A stretch of 64,000 nucleotides of DNA, from the NCBI RefSeq assembly GCF_963678635.1, contig NC_087063.1:21210701-21274700 (forward strand), given 5' to 3'. Below, one piece after another: positions 1 through 12,573 of the stretch. Positions within the stretch are counted from its first letter, which is position 1; each line of letters opens with the position of its first letter. The notes below the pieces were generated by a model. It ran no database searches. It worked only from the letters and a program-made list of their open reading frames with translations, and was not told the origin of the DNA. The position numbers and the translations under genes were made by a program. Origin of the DNA: Symsagittifera roscoffensis (lineage: Eukaryota; Xenacoelomorpha; Acoela; Convolutidae).

Positions 1-2
1 TA

Positions 3-1073
3 GTAATTTCAAAAGGTACCAAAATTGAACATATTGCCCTTGTGGAGAAGATTTTAGCGAAATTAGATAGAAAAAATATGGCTTTGAAACTAGAAAAATG
101 TCAATTTGCGAAAAATACTTGCGAATGGTTAGGCCACCGGATTACAAAATCAGGGATTACACCAATGGTGCGGAAAACAGATCCGATTGACAAATTAGCT
201 GCCCCGAGAACGCTCTCACAATTGGGGTCAATCCATAGTCTTCACAAATATTTACCTGCGTTGGCAGAAACTTCGGCGCCCTTACGTCCACTGCTTAGTA
301 AGAAAAACGAATTAGTATGGACAACTGACTGCCAAACAGCGTTCAAATCGCTTAAAAAGCAAGTTGCGAACATAGTCGAACTTAAGCATTTTGATGTGCA
401 TAAAGACACACGTATCGTGTGCGACGCAAGTCATAATGGTTTGGGGGCTGTACTCAAACAATTAAGCGCCGAGGGTTGGCGCCCTATATCATTTGCATCT
501 CGTTTTCTAAATGCGGCCGAAAAGAAATATTCGACAAATGAGCTAGAAATGCTGGCCGTAGTTTGGGGTTCCGAATATTTTAGAAATTACATTTTCGGGC
601 GGCAATTTACTGTAGTGACAGATCACAAGGCTTTGGTATCATTATTGAATGGAAACAATAAGAAAAACAAAACTATGTTCAGTCGGTTGATTCGTTGGAT
701 CGATCGAATTATTCCCTTTGATTTTGTCATTGAACATATGCCTGGGGCTAAAATTGGCCTGGCGGATTATCTATCAAGGCATCCGGTGCGGGAAGCAACA
801 AGAGTTAGTCTCTATGATAACACTTTCACGGTTGCTAAATTGCAGTCAATTACCAATTCACTCGGTTATATTGATACCAATAAAGGGATTATCAAAGCAT
901 CAAGGGAACCAGTTGTTTCAGCTAAAGATATACAAGTTGGAAACGATAGAATTAACTCTCCATCGCAAGAGGGCGTCAAAACGCGTGACCGTCGGCCAAC
1001 CAATCAGAAGCCAGTAAAACACATAGCTGAGCGCAATGACCGTGAAAGCGAAAATCGTAAAGTCAATTACTGA
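3..1073 (+). pseudogene. Pol fragment: RT thumb/connection and RNase H
   Basis: Open from the window edge. The first codons read VISKGTK, the usual sequence just after the YxDD box. EWLGHRITKSGI is the RT thumb strand. RNase H follows with CDASHNGLGAVL (first catalytic Asp), NELEMLAVVWG (Glu), TDHKALVSLL (second Asp) and GLADYLSRHP (final Asp region). All these residues are present. The frame ends at 1073 while integrase continues in another frame from about 1036, so Pol is broken by a frameshift in the RNase H-integrase linker. A programmed shift is possible in principle, but the additional stop codon downstream favours decay. Confidence 0.85.
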
Positions 1074-3387
1074 ATGTAAACTACGTGAGTCTGATATAAA
1101 TTCCACTGTAAACAGTAGTCCTCCTTTTACCAAAACAAGTTCTCCTTTTATCAAAACAAATACTTCTACAATGACATCACTAAATTTGAAGAAATTAAAT
1201 AAATTATTGTTAAAACACCCAGAGATCACGAGCGACAGTAGCAGCGGGGTGGAGATAGTAGATGCACGACTGGAGGCGGAGACAAATCACACTAGGGACA
1301 TCCGATGCAACACGGTAATTTCCATTCCTTCGGCATTCGGAGGCGAACTATTTCCGGCGGCATACCCAGCGGGGGGAAATGTAATCAAGTCAGTGATTCC
1401 CCGGGACTGTAAGATCGTCCGGAAAAGCAGTGCACTGCCAGAACTATTCAACCTTAAGCTAGTCGAGGCAAATTATAAAGGGGACCCTCAGATGTGTGCG
1501 ATAAAAGAACTGGTGGAAAGTAAGGACCCGGAATTGGAGAAGAAGGTCAGAGCAATGGGTGCCTACCTCGTACAGCACACACATGATTTCCATGTGCGGG
1601 AGAATTGCCTGTGGATGGACGAACGACTCGTCATCCCCATACCACTCAGGAAAGCAGTGGTGAATCGATTACATTGTTTTCACCACGGTCGCTCGAATAT
1701 GTTCGATGCAGCAAGAGATGTCTGGTTCCCCTATCTCCACCGGAGTTTAGTTGCAGCTGCGGATGGGTGCAAGGAATGCACGGATGCAGGTAAAAGCATT
1801 AAACCATTATGCGCTAAAGGTGACGTTGGGAAAGTCTATGAACCACGGGAGCCGAATGAATGTCTACAGCTAGATTTTTGGGGCCCGATTAGATATCTAA
1901 GTGAATCGAGTAAATATGTTTTGGTAGCGGTTGATCGATTCTCACGCTGGCCCTCTGCAATGATCTGCGGGAATAATAAAAGCGATAAGGTCCTTAAGTT
2001 TATTAAATAAAACATATCTCAACATGGTGTCCCTAGGAAAATTTTTATGGACCAAGGATCAAGTTTCACATCGAATGCGGTTAAATCATTTTGTAATTCC
2101 GAAGGAATAGAAATAATATATTCACCCGTGAATGACCACCGCGCAACCGGATGTGTTGAACGTACCATTGGCAGCCTGAAAAACTTTGTTTTAACTTACG
2201 CAAAAGAAAAAGATAGCGGAAAGTTAGAATCAATGATAGAACGAGCCTTGAGTGCTCTGAGATTTGCTCCGAATGCTACTCTCAAAATATCGCCGTTTGA
2301 AGCTCATCACGGCAGGGAAGCAAATACGGTCCTTCGGAATCTCACGAAAAAGCCAACCTTGCAAAATCTAAATTGGGACAGAGTGTTGAAACAAAAATCT
2401 GCCTATTTAGATTCTACTGACCCACGAAATCAGAAGATTCCCCAACCTATGGCAACTGATTGGGAGGAACGGTCTGACGTTGAGTATGACGTCGAACACA
2501 TGAACCACCCTAGACGACTGGCACAAGAGCAACTAGTTTCGGCGGCGGATGGAACATCAATGGTTGGCGTGAAACAGGCCTTGGGGGGCAAGTCCATACA
2601 GCCGAGCAAACGGACGGAGCTCTTGTTCCAACGACTTAAGGACAGCAATAAAAGGTATAGACCCATAAATCAGAAAGTAGTTAGCGAATCTAAGCATACT
2701 CTAATCTTAGCAAATGGCTCTGTACTTAGGAAAAGTGGAGTTGCTGAGAAAATCCTCAAGCCCAACGCGCCGAAAATTGCGAGCAAACTAACACTACCAC
2801 CCCCAGCCATGAGTTCGCTGAAACGTCAGGCGGAATTGAAACGAGCGCTAAACGAGCAGGCGGCGGGGACAAGCACACAGAGTACAGCCGAGAATAGAAC
2901 GCGAGAAATTTCACCAGCGGAGGAGGCAGACTCGGATTCGGAGTACGAGCCAATAACGATTTCACGATACGCAGGGAAACCAACAGCTGCATCCGATCGG
3001 GGCGTGGAATTGAATGCATCAAAGGTGTTTAAAGATGCAGAGGGCGTAGCGGAAAAACCCAACTCATCCGAAGGAAGCGGCATTCCAACATCCAAGGGAG
3101 TGGACACGGAGGTCCAAACCATGAGTACCGAACAAGGGGGAAGTGCCCCGAATTTGAGCAACGAAGGACAGGGGGAAAAACAAACCAAGAAGAAAGGGGA
3201 GCGAGGGCGACGTCTACGTCTCGTATCATATTCTAGCCAGGAATCAGAAGATCAAGATGGGACAGGATCAAGGAAGAGTACCAGAAAGCGGACGGCGGTA
3301 TCCAAATTCGGTGGGGTTATGATAGACAGCATATTCAAAACGAGAACAACCAAAGGAGAGGAAGACAGAGAGCGGGACACGAATTAA
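1036..3387 (+). pseudogene. Pol fragment: integrase with C-terminal extension, one in-frame stop
   Basis: The integrase zinc-binding region is visible as HCFHHGRSNM followed by CKEC. The catalytic core shows LQLDFWGPI (D), FMDQGSSF (D) and CVERTIGS (E), so the DDE triad is present. A TAA at 2008-2010 interrupts the core between the first and second Asp; the same frame continues directly afterwards to 3387. The ~300 residues after the core are hydrophilic, rich in Ser, Glu, Lys and Arg, without a recognisable chromodomain. The integrase would cut and join element ends to host DNA, but this copy could make it only by reading through the stop. Confidence 0.8.
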
Positions 3388-3540
3388 GCAGGAAGATAAA
3401 CTTGAAAGATGGAGTGAAAGGAAATGAAAGAAAAACTATTTAAACTGAAAACTTACGCCCAGGGAGAGGGTGGACCACTGCGGGTCTAAAACTCAAACAT
3501 TTATCCCAACGCTTGTTTAAAAAAATGATCGTTGAGGGAA

Positions 3541-3753
3541 TGTCATATATATGATTCCTATTATCTAACTATATATTACGTTGTTTGGCGCCATTGGTTT
3601 TGGCCATGTGTTTGGTGCGGCTAACAATTAATTAGTACCTGCCAATCTTAGTTAAGTCTGTGTGTGTTTTGAGTTATTGTTGCTAACCGTTAAGACTAAA
3701 ATCAGTCAGTCTAAATTCGGCGAATTTACGATATTGAATATACATTTTTCACA
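3541..3753 (+). repeat. Candidate 3' LTR of the gypsy fragment
   Basis: A short purine run (GTTGAGGGAA, 3531-3540) is followed immediately by TGTCATATATATG. About 210 bp later the sequence TTTTTCACA could be the CA end. TG...CA ends and a preceding purine tract fit an LTR, but the 5' LTR is outside the window and the right boundary is a guess. Confidence 0.35.
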
Positions 3754-6700
3754 GAAGAGTAAGCTTTCTAGAGGAATGCTTGCGGATTTAGTGTATTTGT
3801 CAATTTTATAGTTTGCCATATGTCATTTTATAGTTCTGAATTGATTACCACACTGCAGTAATTTGTAAAAGCAATAATTTTATGGAAAAAATGCATTGCT
3901 TCAAAAAGAAAAAAAATCAGAACTTCAAGTTCCAAAAAAATACTCAAAAAATTTCCGATCGATAGTGCCCGCCTCCCTGTTGATGATCCTAGATATTCTC
4001 CGAGTTAATTGGGATGAACTGAGAGGCACTAAAATTCAAAAAAAACTAGAAACAGATTTGATTACTTTGTTTTTGATAACTTTGATTTTGTCAGAAACTA
4101 TGTCATCATAATTCCAAATCAAAAATGCAACTAAACGCTAAAAAGCTTCTGAAAAACTTTAAAAAGTCAATGAGTTAATTTTAAGGCATATATAGAGTAC
4201 CGAAACTAACCGTGAAGTCTATGCAACATGTTGAAATCTCGACTTATCAGTGTTTTTCGATAATTCGGACTGTTTTTGTATTTTTGGCAATCACTTTATA
4301 TCCAACCCTTTCTGGGTACTAAGAACACAAAATTGTATTATGGAGGTTTCCATCGATATATACTAAATGAAAAACAAAAAGTTTTAATTAACCAGATTGG
4401 TCCTAGAAAACTTGGGTCAATGCCCTTTTTTCGTGAATATCGTTGATTTTAGAGTTTATGTCATCACAGTTCTTATCAGAACTTCAAACCAAGTGTTATT
4501 AGGCGTGAAAAGAGTTCAATAGAGTCCGTGCTCTTATTTTTAGGCGATTCGTGGGTACGAAAACTCCTCGTGAAGACTGTGTAGCCGACCTGATCTGTGA
4601 AACTTCTAGTTTTGACTCCATTTTGGACTGTTTTTGATAAAAAAAGAATTTCTTTAGTGAGTTTTTTTGAGCTTATTAAGTCAGTACTCATCAATTTTGA
4701 GCCATTTCAATGTATTAGTTTCATATTTTTGTAAATCCTAACTATACAGAATAATTGATCTAAGCCCAATTTTTTCCAAAATGTAAATTGTCACATCATT
4801 TTTGCTGTTTTTCACTCTAAAGGTATTGCGTTTGTATTTTTATGTGCAATGGAGCTTAAAACAGCAAATACGAGCCTCTTAGCACAAGTTGACTGACTAA
4901 ACTTAACCCTGGCCCAAAATATAGGTTTTTGGTGTTTTTTTTGGCGATTTCTGTTTTTTTTTGGTGACTTCCGGGGAAAATGGAGTTAGCCTTAACCAAG
5001 AGTCTTTCCCGATAGATCGTCGAGTTTTTTCTTTGATGTAGAGTCTTTCCGACGAGTCTTTTTCGATACATGGCTCCCCTAATCTGTGTCATTACACAAG
5101 GCACATCAGTTGAAATTAATCGAGGAGAATACTCAGATTGGAGAATAAAATCATACCAAGTATCACGTAGAAAAGAATATGCCGAAAACCCCAGGACGTA
5201 ACTTAAGGACGGGTCGATGGTACACCCTTCGCCGGAGAATCGAATCCAGATTTGTCAAAGGCAGCGGTTGAAGATAGGAAACAACCCTGTTGCCACAAAG
5301 GACTGCGCCAAAATCGACCCTCTTCGATAGGAGTCGGTGACATAAGAATGCACTAATCACGGTTCCAATTGCCTGATGGACTGAATTCACCACCTACTCC
5401 TCGAGACTATTCATAATTCAACGTGTCTGCCAGAGATTATCGCAGAAATCAGACATGAAAAACACTATTGCACGCTCTAGCCTTTTAGAACGGAAAAAAA
5501 ACAAAAATTCGGGAGCAAATTCACTTTCGAAACTAAGAATCGATCACGTTTTCTTGCGTCATTTTCACTATAGTAATCGAAGCGCCCAATTTCCCTACCT
5601 TTTAGCAAAAGAATTTGAGTCGCACTTAAGCGCACATAAACCTAAGTTTGATGCATTTCTGTAATTATTAGAGCATTTTTAACTCTTTCCTGATAAGAAA
5701 AAATAAGAAAAAATCATTACGACCTAAATTAAAGAAAGTAACTTCGCTCTTCTACACTTAAGCAATTTACAATTTATGAAGCCATTTACTTCATTTGACT
5801 TTTCTTGCATCAAGACAAATTCGCCTGGGGAAAAAGTGAATTTTTGGAACAAACTTATTTTTGGAAAACGTCTTTGATCTTTTCGTCAGCAATTTGCAAA
5901 GAAACCTTTAGAAAAAGTAGGAAGAAAAACTTGAGACAGGTACTCATTGCAGATGGTTTCCATTCAATCATTACGAAAAAAAACGCCTGAACAGTTATGC
6001 CATGAATAAAAACAATCGGTAACATAGTCACTGAAAACAATGAGAAAAAAAAAACGAAAAATAAGTCCGTTATACATGGCTATTTAAGAAAACAGATTTG
6101 TTATCTACGAATTCACTACTCGTATATAAATTTTTCTCCAAGGTTTTCAGAATTTGCAGGTCTTATTTTCACTGCGAAGCATTTGCTTGTCTGTTTCAAT
6201 TACAAGCAAATGAGAAAACATACATATCATGTTTTTGCTGCAACTTGACATCTATAATCTACGACCAGTTAGATAATAACATTGCATTTAAAACTACTTG
6301 TACTGAAACATTGTCATCATAACCATTTGCTCTTTAAAGGTAGAAAAATAGTCTTTTTGAAAGGAAAAAAATAAATAAAAAGGTAGTAAAGTCAGCAAAG
6401 GAATTACATTCTCACATAACAGAAGATTACGTAAGAGGTCACAAGCGGTGCATTGATTCTGACTGCATTCCGACATATATTGACAAATAGAGTAATTAAC
6501 ACACAAAAATAGAAATATTCTGCTTTGATTGCGACAATGTATGTTCTGAACGGCTGATACATGCTGAATTGTTTGTTTGTGCGACGTTTCGTCTGCTTCC
6601 AATCTGAAGACTGATTTGTTTCTTCACAATTTCGCTCCAACAATCAGCTACCTTAAAGATTAGGGTTGAACGGTGAACGGCTGGTGTTGAACTTGAACTT

Positions 6701-6874
6701 GTTAGGAGGAACTGCCACTTCGAAGGGGTTCTTGTCGGCGGTTGGTTAGCTAGATGTCTAGAAGTTTATATATAAAATTCGAATAGAATAGGATTCCAGA
6801 TTTTTAAAGTGTTAAATTCACATAAGAAATAATCTCTTCTCTTTTACTTATTGTTTCTCTCATTCGCAGCTGCA
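3754..6874. other. AT-rich DNA downstream of Nck; no gene recognised
   Basis: No ORF here has recognisable domains or exon-like boundaries. The short ORFs are low-complexity and AT-rich. The right end (about 6650-6874) is likely to include the Nck 3' UTR because the Nck stop codon is at 6875-6877. Confidence 0.5.
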
Positions 6875-7078
6875 TCAAACAATAAGAGGTTTCTGTAGAA
6901 ATAGTCTGGTGCCAGAGCCGTCTGTGTAAATGGGGGAGATGTGGTAGTGTTCTATGATCTGGTCGAGGTTCTCGAAAGTTTTGCTCCCTATGAGCAGCAT
7001 GTTGTCCATGGGCTGCAGCTGCACGTGGAAGTGGCGGTTCTTCGGCTGCGCTTTCAGCGAAATAGAATAATCGCCAGG
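6875..7078 (-). CDS. NCK: Nck/Dock adaptor, last coding exon (C-terminal half of SH2)
   Basis: This exon encodes the second half of an SH2 domain: GDYSISLKA, then KNRHFHVQL, a tyrosine-binding-loop strand, IIEHYHISPIYT and the terminal RLFLQKPLIV before a TGA at 6875-6877. The pattern matches the end of animal Nck proteins closely (GDFSVSLKA, KNKHFKVQL, LVEHYKKAPI). The acceptor on the minus strand is TTTCAG just before the CCT of PGDYS at 7078. Joining to the donor at 8903 keeps frame. SH2 domains bind phosphotyrosine on receptors and scaffolds; in Nck this links tyrosine-kinase signalling to the actin machinery. The gene stops after SH2, as in all Nck proteins. Confidence 0.9.
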   Translation of the reverse strand, partial: PGDYSISLKAQPKNRHFHVQLQPMDNMLLIGSKTFENLDQIIEHYHISPIYTDGSGTRLFLQKPLIV

Positions 7079-8903
7079 CTGAAACATAGGCATATTAACA
7101 TAGTCAAGAAATAGTTGCTCTTACGAATATTTTTCCATCTCACGAATAATTTTCCATCTCTCAAAAATTATAGAACGAACTGGATTACTCAAAACTCTTT
7201 AAAGTTCAAGAAACGATATATTATTGTTATTTTTAAATTAAACTAACTCAGTTTGAGATCACGGATCTACTACTCCGATGGTAATCCTGAAAAAAAAATC
7301 CACTCCAAGCAATAGAAATGGAAAATGAAACCAAAAAAAGAATAAAAAACTGAGCGCAACTAACACGATCTCCAGCAAAACTATACAACAACCACATGAC
7401 TGGAATCAGCAAAAACCCGCTTTGACAAATAAAAATTTAAAAAAATTAACATTTGACGGCAGAAAGATTAATTTAGGTCTCTGTGATCCAAGAGGATCGA
7501 TGAAAGGCTGTCAAACCTGGCTAAGCATAGTCAGTTTCTATTATTTCTCTGCATTCCAGATTAAGCCATTTTGTTGAGCGTAGCTCTTTTTTTTTACCTT
7601 TTGTTCCTCTAGAAATTGCATATGAAAGTATATGACCAAAAAAACGTATATCTGTCTTAAAACTTGTTGAACCTACTATGATACTTATTTAGTTTTTTTC
7701 TTCAAAAACTATTCAAGTGACTTTCGCATAATTGCCAATTTAAAATCGATTGCCAAAAGAATTGCTAAACAAACTTTACTATAACTATTCAGGCAAAAAT
7801 GAGGATCAAGTTAGCATCCTCCCCCCCTAAGAGACCAAGTTAAGATCCTCCATCCCAGCGCTTAAATTTTATAAAATTTGCTAAGCGCTGCATGTTAAAT
7901 GCTCGATTCTGATTGGCTGAAAATTCCCAAGTTAGAACCAAGTTAACATCCTCCCCCCTAAACGTGTTTAGGGGGGAGGATGTTAACTTGGTCCAAAAAT
8001 GAAAGCAATTTTTTCATCATCACTTTTTTGTCTTAAACCATGGCCCAATTTGAGATACACTTTTCCATTTTTAATCGAACTGTCCGGTAAATCTGAATCA
8101 GCTTTAATTATTTGCGAAATATTTACTTTCGCATCACGCTAGTTATCCAGGCCAAAAGATTCTGCTAGCAGCAGAATTTGCAAATTCAGCTTATAGAGCC
8201 GAACAATTTATAGAGCAAACTTTCAATTATATGGAAACATTTTTCGCTTTTCCGCAAAAATCTTTTTCAAAATCATGAAATGAATGCTTCAATTATATTT
8301 CTCAGAAGTACCAAATGGCATCTATGCTCTTAATTGACTGAATTTTCAACAAGAACTGACCAAAGCTTCATCTCTCAGAAATACAAAAAACTCATCTATC
8401 CGCAATTCTTCCAATCTACTATTTTGCTTTCTGATAGTGTTCTGTTCATTCTACAAGTTGACTTTTTTCTTGTAAAGCAATAAAAACGGTAATTTTTTGT
8501 AATATACGCAGGATTGATAAAAATTCTCATAGCGCAGAAAACAGCAGAACTTTTTTGTATAAAGCAGCAGAATTTGCTCTATACAGAAGCAGAATTCTTC
8601 AAGGCCTGCTAGTTATCAGTGAAACGTCCAGAGTAAGCAAGCACTAAGTGAGTATTGAGACTTTCATGCGCAAAAACGAGATAAATAATTTGATTGGTCA
8701 ATTTGGTCAGCTATCCTCGCAGAAAAATATTGATTAGCATTAAAAAATTGAGCACGTCACAGCCATACACGGGTCCTTAATTCAGTACACATGTGCAATT
8801 AATGTATCGAATCCGCAAGTTTTTTTGTATAATTAATTCTTGCCTGAAAAAAACAATACCTGCTGTCAATTGCAAGTGAAAAGATGGCAACTGAAATACT
8901 TAC
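7079..8903 (-). other. Nck intron splitting the SH2 domain
   Basis: Intron of about 1.8 kb between the donor GTAAGT (8903-8898, minus strand) and the acceptor TTTCAG before 7078. It interrupts SH2 between the RESES strand and GDYS. It contains the palindromic MITE-like repeat at 7801-7994. No other exon is recognised inside it. Confidence 0.75.
7801..7994. repeat. MITE-like palindromic repeat
   Basis: Two near-perfect inverted arms (about 7937-7961 and 7968-7994), each containing CAAGTTAACATCCTCCCCCC or its complement, surround a six-base centre. Diverged direct copies of the same arm occur at 7801-7831 and 7833-7852. A separate palindrome at 7856-7890 has CAGCGCTTA / TAAGCGCTG stems around an AT core. 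Together this looks like the termini of a non-autonomous DNA transposon, possibly two overlapping copies. No transposase is present. Confidence 0.6.
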
Positions 8904-10727
8904 ACAAGATTCACTCTCTCGCACAATGAAATCTCCATAATCTCCCACTTCCTCGAACAGTTTCTCACAATCATTCCTCGTTATCCTCCCATAGTACCAA
9001 TCTCTGTCCTTATACGGACCTCCAGCTCCCTTCATGCTCTCCTGTTTGATCGAATTTACAATACTGTTCGATGCATTAGCCGCTACAGGTGATCGTGCAC
9101 CTGCCATACCCGAATTATTACTCCGCATCATTGCTGAGTTCGCGACTGCGGCCGCTGATCCACCTGAGTTCGGACGCCTGAAGATCGGTTTCGAATCCGC
9201 GACCTGTTTGACAAACTTCTTCGGAATGAGACCCATCAATCCTTGGCTGTTCCGCGCTTGCCACCAATCTTGATCACTCGTCGGCTCTCCGATTACGTCA
9301 AGCCTTTCATCTTGTTCAAACGTCAATTCGTTCAAATCTTGCGCCTGGAATCTGTACAACGCAACGACACCAAACAGGAATGCACTATCTACCTTCGAGT
9401 CTCCGGCGGGTTTGCCTAGACTTCCAGTGTTGTCTCTTCCACCACCCAGATTAGACGTTGACTGGTTATGTTCATGATTCGAGCTCGAATTCAAATTAGA
9501 GTCAAAGGGCTGCGAGGAACTGGCTTGATTGGATTGAGGTGATGCTGATGCATTTAATGCTGCAGCGGTGGTGTTTACATTCAAATAATTAGACGGAATC
9601 CAGCCTGTTTTCCCGTTACAGAACACCTGCCACCAACCATCGGTGGACTTCTGAAGAACTGTAACTTGGTCGCCTTTCGATAAATTCAGTTCATCCGCTT
9701 GAACAGCTTGGTAGTTGTAAATAGCAATAGCGGTTTCTGGATTCGAACTTAATGCTGAGGGTGACAATCCACTGCTGCCTAATGGGGAATCCAGTTTACT
9801 GGCAGCTAGCGGCGATGCTCCAAATGAAACTGGATTTTGACTCATTGTATACCCATTGAAAGTTCCGTTTTCGTCTCTGTTATAACCATTCGATCCACTT
9901 CCTCCAATGGGTTGTAAATAATTGAAACTCATGGCTCCGTTTGAACTAAGTCCGGGCTGGTTACCTCCTTGGGGAGTTTTGGAAATATTTGAATTTGAAT
10001 TGTTCTTTTTGCTTTTGTCTTTGCCGAGAATCTTCTTGAAAAAGCTTGAGGATTTTTTGGAACCCCTCGAAGACCCGCCAAATTTTGAAGATTCTTCTGA
10101 GGCAATAATTTCGACGTGGTTTGACGGCACTTTACCGATTTTGTTAGCACCATTTTGGACTCGCCACCAATCACCCGTTGAGTCCATCACTACCAATTTT
10201 TCTCCTTTCTTTATAGACAATTCAGCCGATTCCGTTGCCGCGTAGTTGAACTTCGCCACAACATACGTAGGCTCTTGCACAGGTACTGGGTTCTGGATTC
10301 TTGAGTTTCCACCTGTGTTTGGGGTAAAAGTAAACCCTCCTGAAGCAGTCATTCGCTGTTCTGCCGATGACATCCCGTTCATATCTGGGGATCCCTGGAA
10401 CATCTGACGTGAATTCTGGTGAGAACCATTGTAGTTCAAAGATGACGTTAATGCTGCCGACATTTGCTCCGAGGGCTCTTTGCTATTTAATTCTAATTGG
10501 GATTTGGTCTTTTTGTTCTTTTGGGATGACACCGAGCTAGATCTGCTGCGTTGATTAATAGAACTGTTGCTATTTTCGTTGAAGGATAATTTTCGCGTGA
10601 TTTCTCCGGGATAACTCTGTTCATTTAATTGATTTTTCTTCGTCAAAGTAGAAAACGGCGAAGATGGTTCGTCTCCATCCCAGTATGGAAGTTTTGTCTT
10701 TTGACCTTTAGAATTGGAACCAAAACA
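8904..10727 (-). CDS. NCK: Nck/Dock adaptor, main coding exon (three SH3 domains and start of SH2)
   Basis: A cytoplasmic adaptor that couples phosphotyrosine signals to actin regulators. Three SH3 domains are visible: VVAKFNYAATESAELSIKKG...WWRV...VPSNHV (residues about 161-216 counted from an ATG at 10754), AIYNYQAVQADELNLSKGD...GWWQV...IPSNYL (338-394) and VALYRFQAQDLNELTFEQDE...DWWQA...IPKKFV (459-518). SH2 begins at about 583 with WYYGRITR and reaches FIVRESES at the donor (8903). Linkers are Ser/Asn/Gly-rich and longer than in vertebrate Nck. The left boundary is chosen at a good acceptor (TTTTTCAG before TGT, 10728-10730). An ATG at 10754 runs in frame through it, so an intronless start there is an alternative. 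I did not find an upstream coding exon. Confidence 0.9.
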
Positions 10728-12359
10728 CTGAAAAACGGAACAAGACATAATCAAATTGAGGTACTGCTCAATGCTTTATAATATGAAGACACAATTATTC
10801 CGCAGTTATCATCAATAATAGTGCAGGGTTCAAGAAATTGGGTTCACCCGCTGCCATAAATATAGTCGCTATCTATTCTTTCATGTGTATAATCGAGAAC
10901 TTTGCTATGATCAAAAGTGAGTATTTAGGTCGCCAGCACTAAACACAGCGTTCGCTAGGGCACCTCGCATCTGAAGTTTAGATATTCGCAACTGACATTT
11001 AACGTTCTTCTTCAAAATTCAGTTTGTACACAGAGCTTAGCTGGGAAAATATTTGCCAAAGTAAAGCCTCCAAAAGATCAATCAAAGCTTGATTAAATTT
11101 GACAACAAAATTTAGGAGAGTTCATACAGGCCATGGACCCCATTCAAGGTACGATCAGTTAGCGAAACAAAGGCTTTTAAACAAAAGAAAAATCGACACC
11201 TTGACTCAGGTCGGAAACAAATATAACTAATAACAATGGTAGTATAAGCGTGATATAAAAGACCGTTTCTTCAGCTAAATTGTCAAAACTAATCCTTGCG
11301 AATGAACTTATCGACGCATTTCTTCTCTTTTAGTACAGTTAGGTTGGCAATTAAGGCATGACTTTCAGTGTAGACCTGCCATATTAACACACAAAATGCC
11401 CTCAATGGAACCTAATTCACTACAACACTATTCGGTTTGTGCCATTCAACTTACAGACTTAACGCTTTAAGTTTTCTCTTCTCAACTAGCTAAACTTTGC
11501 GAATGCTACATATAACGATCCATTCATGTACAATTGGTAGCACCGAAGGATTTGAGAAGTCTTTGTAGAACTTAGCAAAGGGGGTAAGTAAACAAACCAA
11601 CAATATCACAAACTCACCGGGCTTTGCGCCAATGATTTATAGTGTTTCAAAGATGAAATACTTCCCATGTCAAACACTAACAAAACGGAACTTTCAGACA
11701 GTTTCGCTTAACGAAATCAACGAAACAAAACAAAATCAACAGAATGTAAGCAATGAAACCCTTATTGCTTTGCGGCCACCAAAGAAGACAGAAATTAGCC
11801 GTTGAACTAATTCAAAACGGAGAATATTATACCTAAAAATCAATGAATAATATGCTTCGATTCACATTGACTATTGACACCAGAATTTCAATTGACGGAC
11901 AACTAGAGGAGCTCACTCAATAAGCTCAAACATGAGCTTAAATATATGCTTCCGACCAGTTCTTTCTCCCAAAAAAAATAGGAGTTGTCCATCGTTTTAG
12001 AGGGCTAACTCAAGCTTCAAATCAGCTTAATAAGGAATAAATCGATGTTTAGTATTTACTTGAGCGTAATTTCCGGCGGGCGTGAACAACTCTTCGCAAC
12101 GTTGTGAAAAATTTTTATTACAAATACTTATCACGATTAAGGGTGCTTTAGCATAATATATCATTCGAGCTTGCATAACGTTCTTAGAGTTACAAAGTCT
12201 GTTAGAAAGCCGACGGCAAACAAAAAATTTGAAGAATTTAAGCAAATCCTTAAACTGAGAGGCGGAGCTGAGCATAGATTACATGCGCTAAATAATTTAA
12301 GTGAGCAAAATCCCAGAAAATTGAATAAAATTAAGGTGAAAATTTATCACGAGCTATGG
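10728..12359. other. Upstream flank of Nck; first exon(s) not identified
   Basis: AT-rich DNA with no convincing ORF. If the acceptor at 10728-10730 is used, a first Nck exon with its start codon should lie here or further right, but nothing is distinctive enough to call. The purple-to-pyrimidine composition is unremarkable and no repeat was recognised. Confidence 0.4.
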
Positions 12360-12384
12360 TCAGTAGCAGATTTAGGGGAGGGGG

Positions 12385-12455
12385 ACGCTCCCCCGTCGGG
12401 GATTTGACCCCTGACCACCCAAAGTTTCCCACTTTGCTACTATTTTGGGACACCC
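12385..12455 (-). repeat. tRNA-derived SINE head
   Basis: On the minus strand a box A-like TAGCAAAGTGGG is followed about 20 bases later by a box B-like GGGTCAAATCCCC. These are the spacing and sequence of an internal RNA polymerase III promoter. The GGGGGACGCTCCCCC hairpin next to it (12379-12394) and the lack of a proper cloverleaf favour a SINE or tRNA pseudogene over a functional tRNA. Confidence 0.5.
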
Positions 12456-12573
12456 ATTTTTGGCTAACGGATCTACAATTTTACTACGCTTTAGGCGCCA
12501 ATATACACTATTTTTGAGGGGGAATCGCGCACCGAAAAGGGTGACCGCTCGCCGAAAAACGCATTTTTTAGTC

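Larger units (their letters stand above)
1..3753 (+). mobile_element. Degenerate Ty3/gypsy LTR retrotransposon, 3' part
   Basis: The window opens just after the reverse-transcriptase active site of a Ty3/gypsy element. It continues through RNase H, integrase and a long hydrophilic C-terminal tail, then non-coding DNA and a possible 3' LTR. The order RT-RH-IN is the Ty3/gypsy order. The reading frame changes once between RNase H and integrase and there is one in-frame stop inside the integrase core, so this copy looks inactive. The 5' LTR, gag, protease and most of RT lie outside the window. It is unrelated at the protein level to the giant elements further right, apart from the shared Ty3/gypsy domains. 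Confidence 0.85.

Noticed and set aside
5160..5400. GC-richer stretch resembling an exon or small RNA
   Set aside because: No consistent frame, domain or RNA signature.
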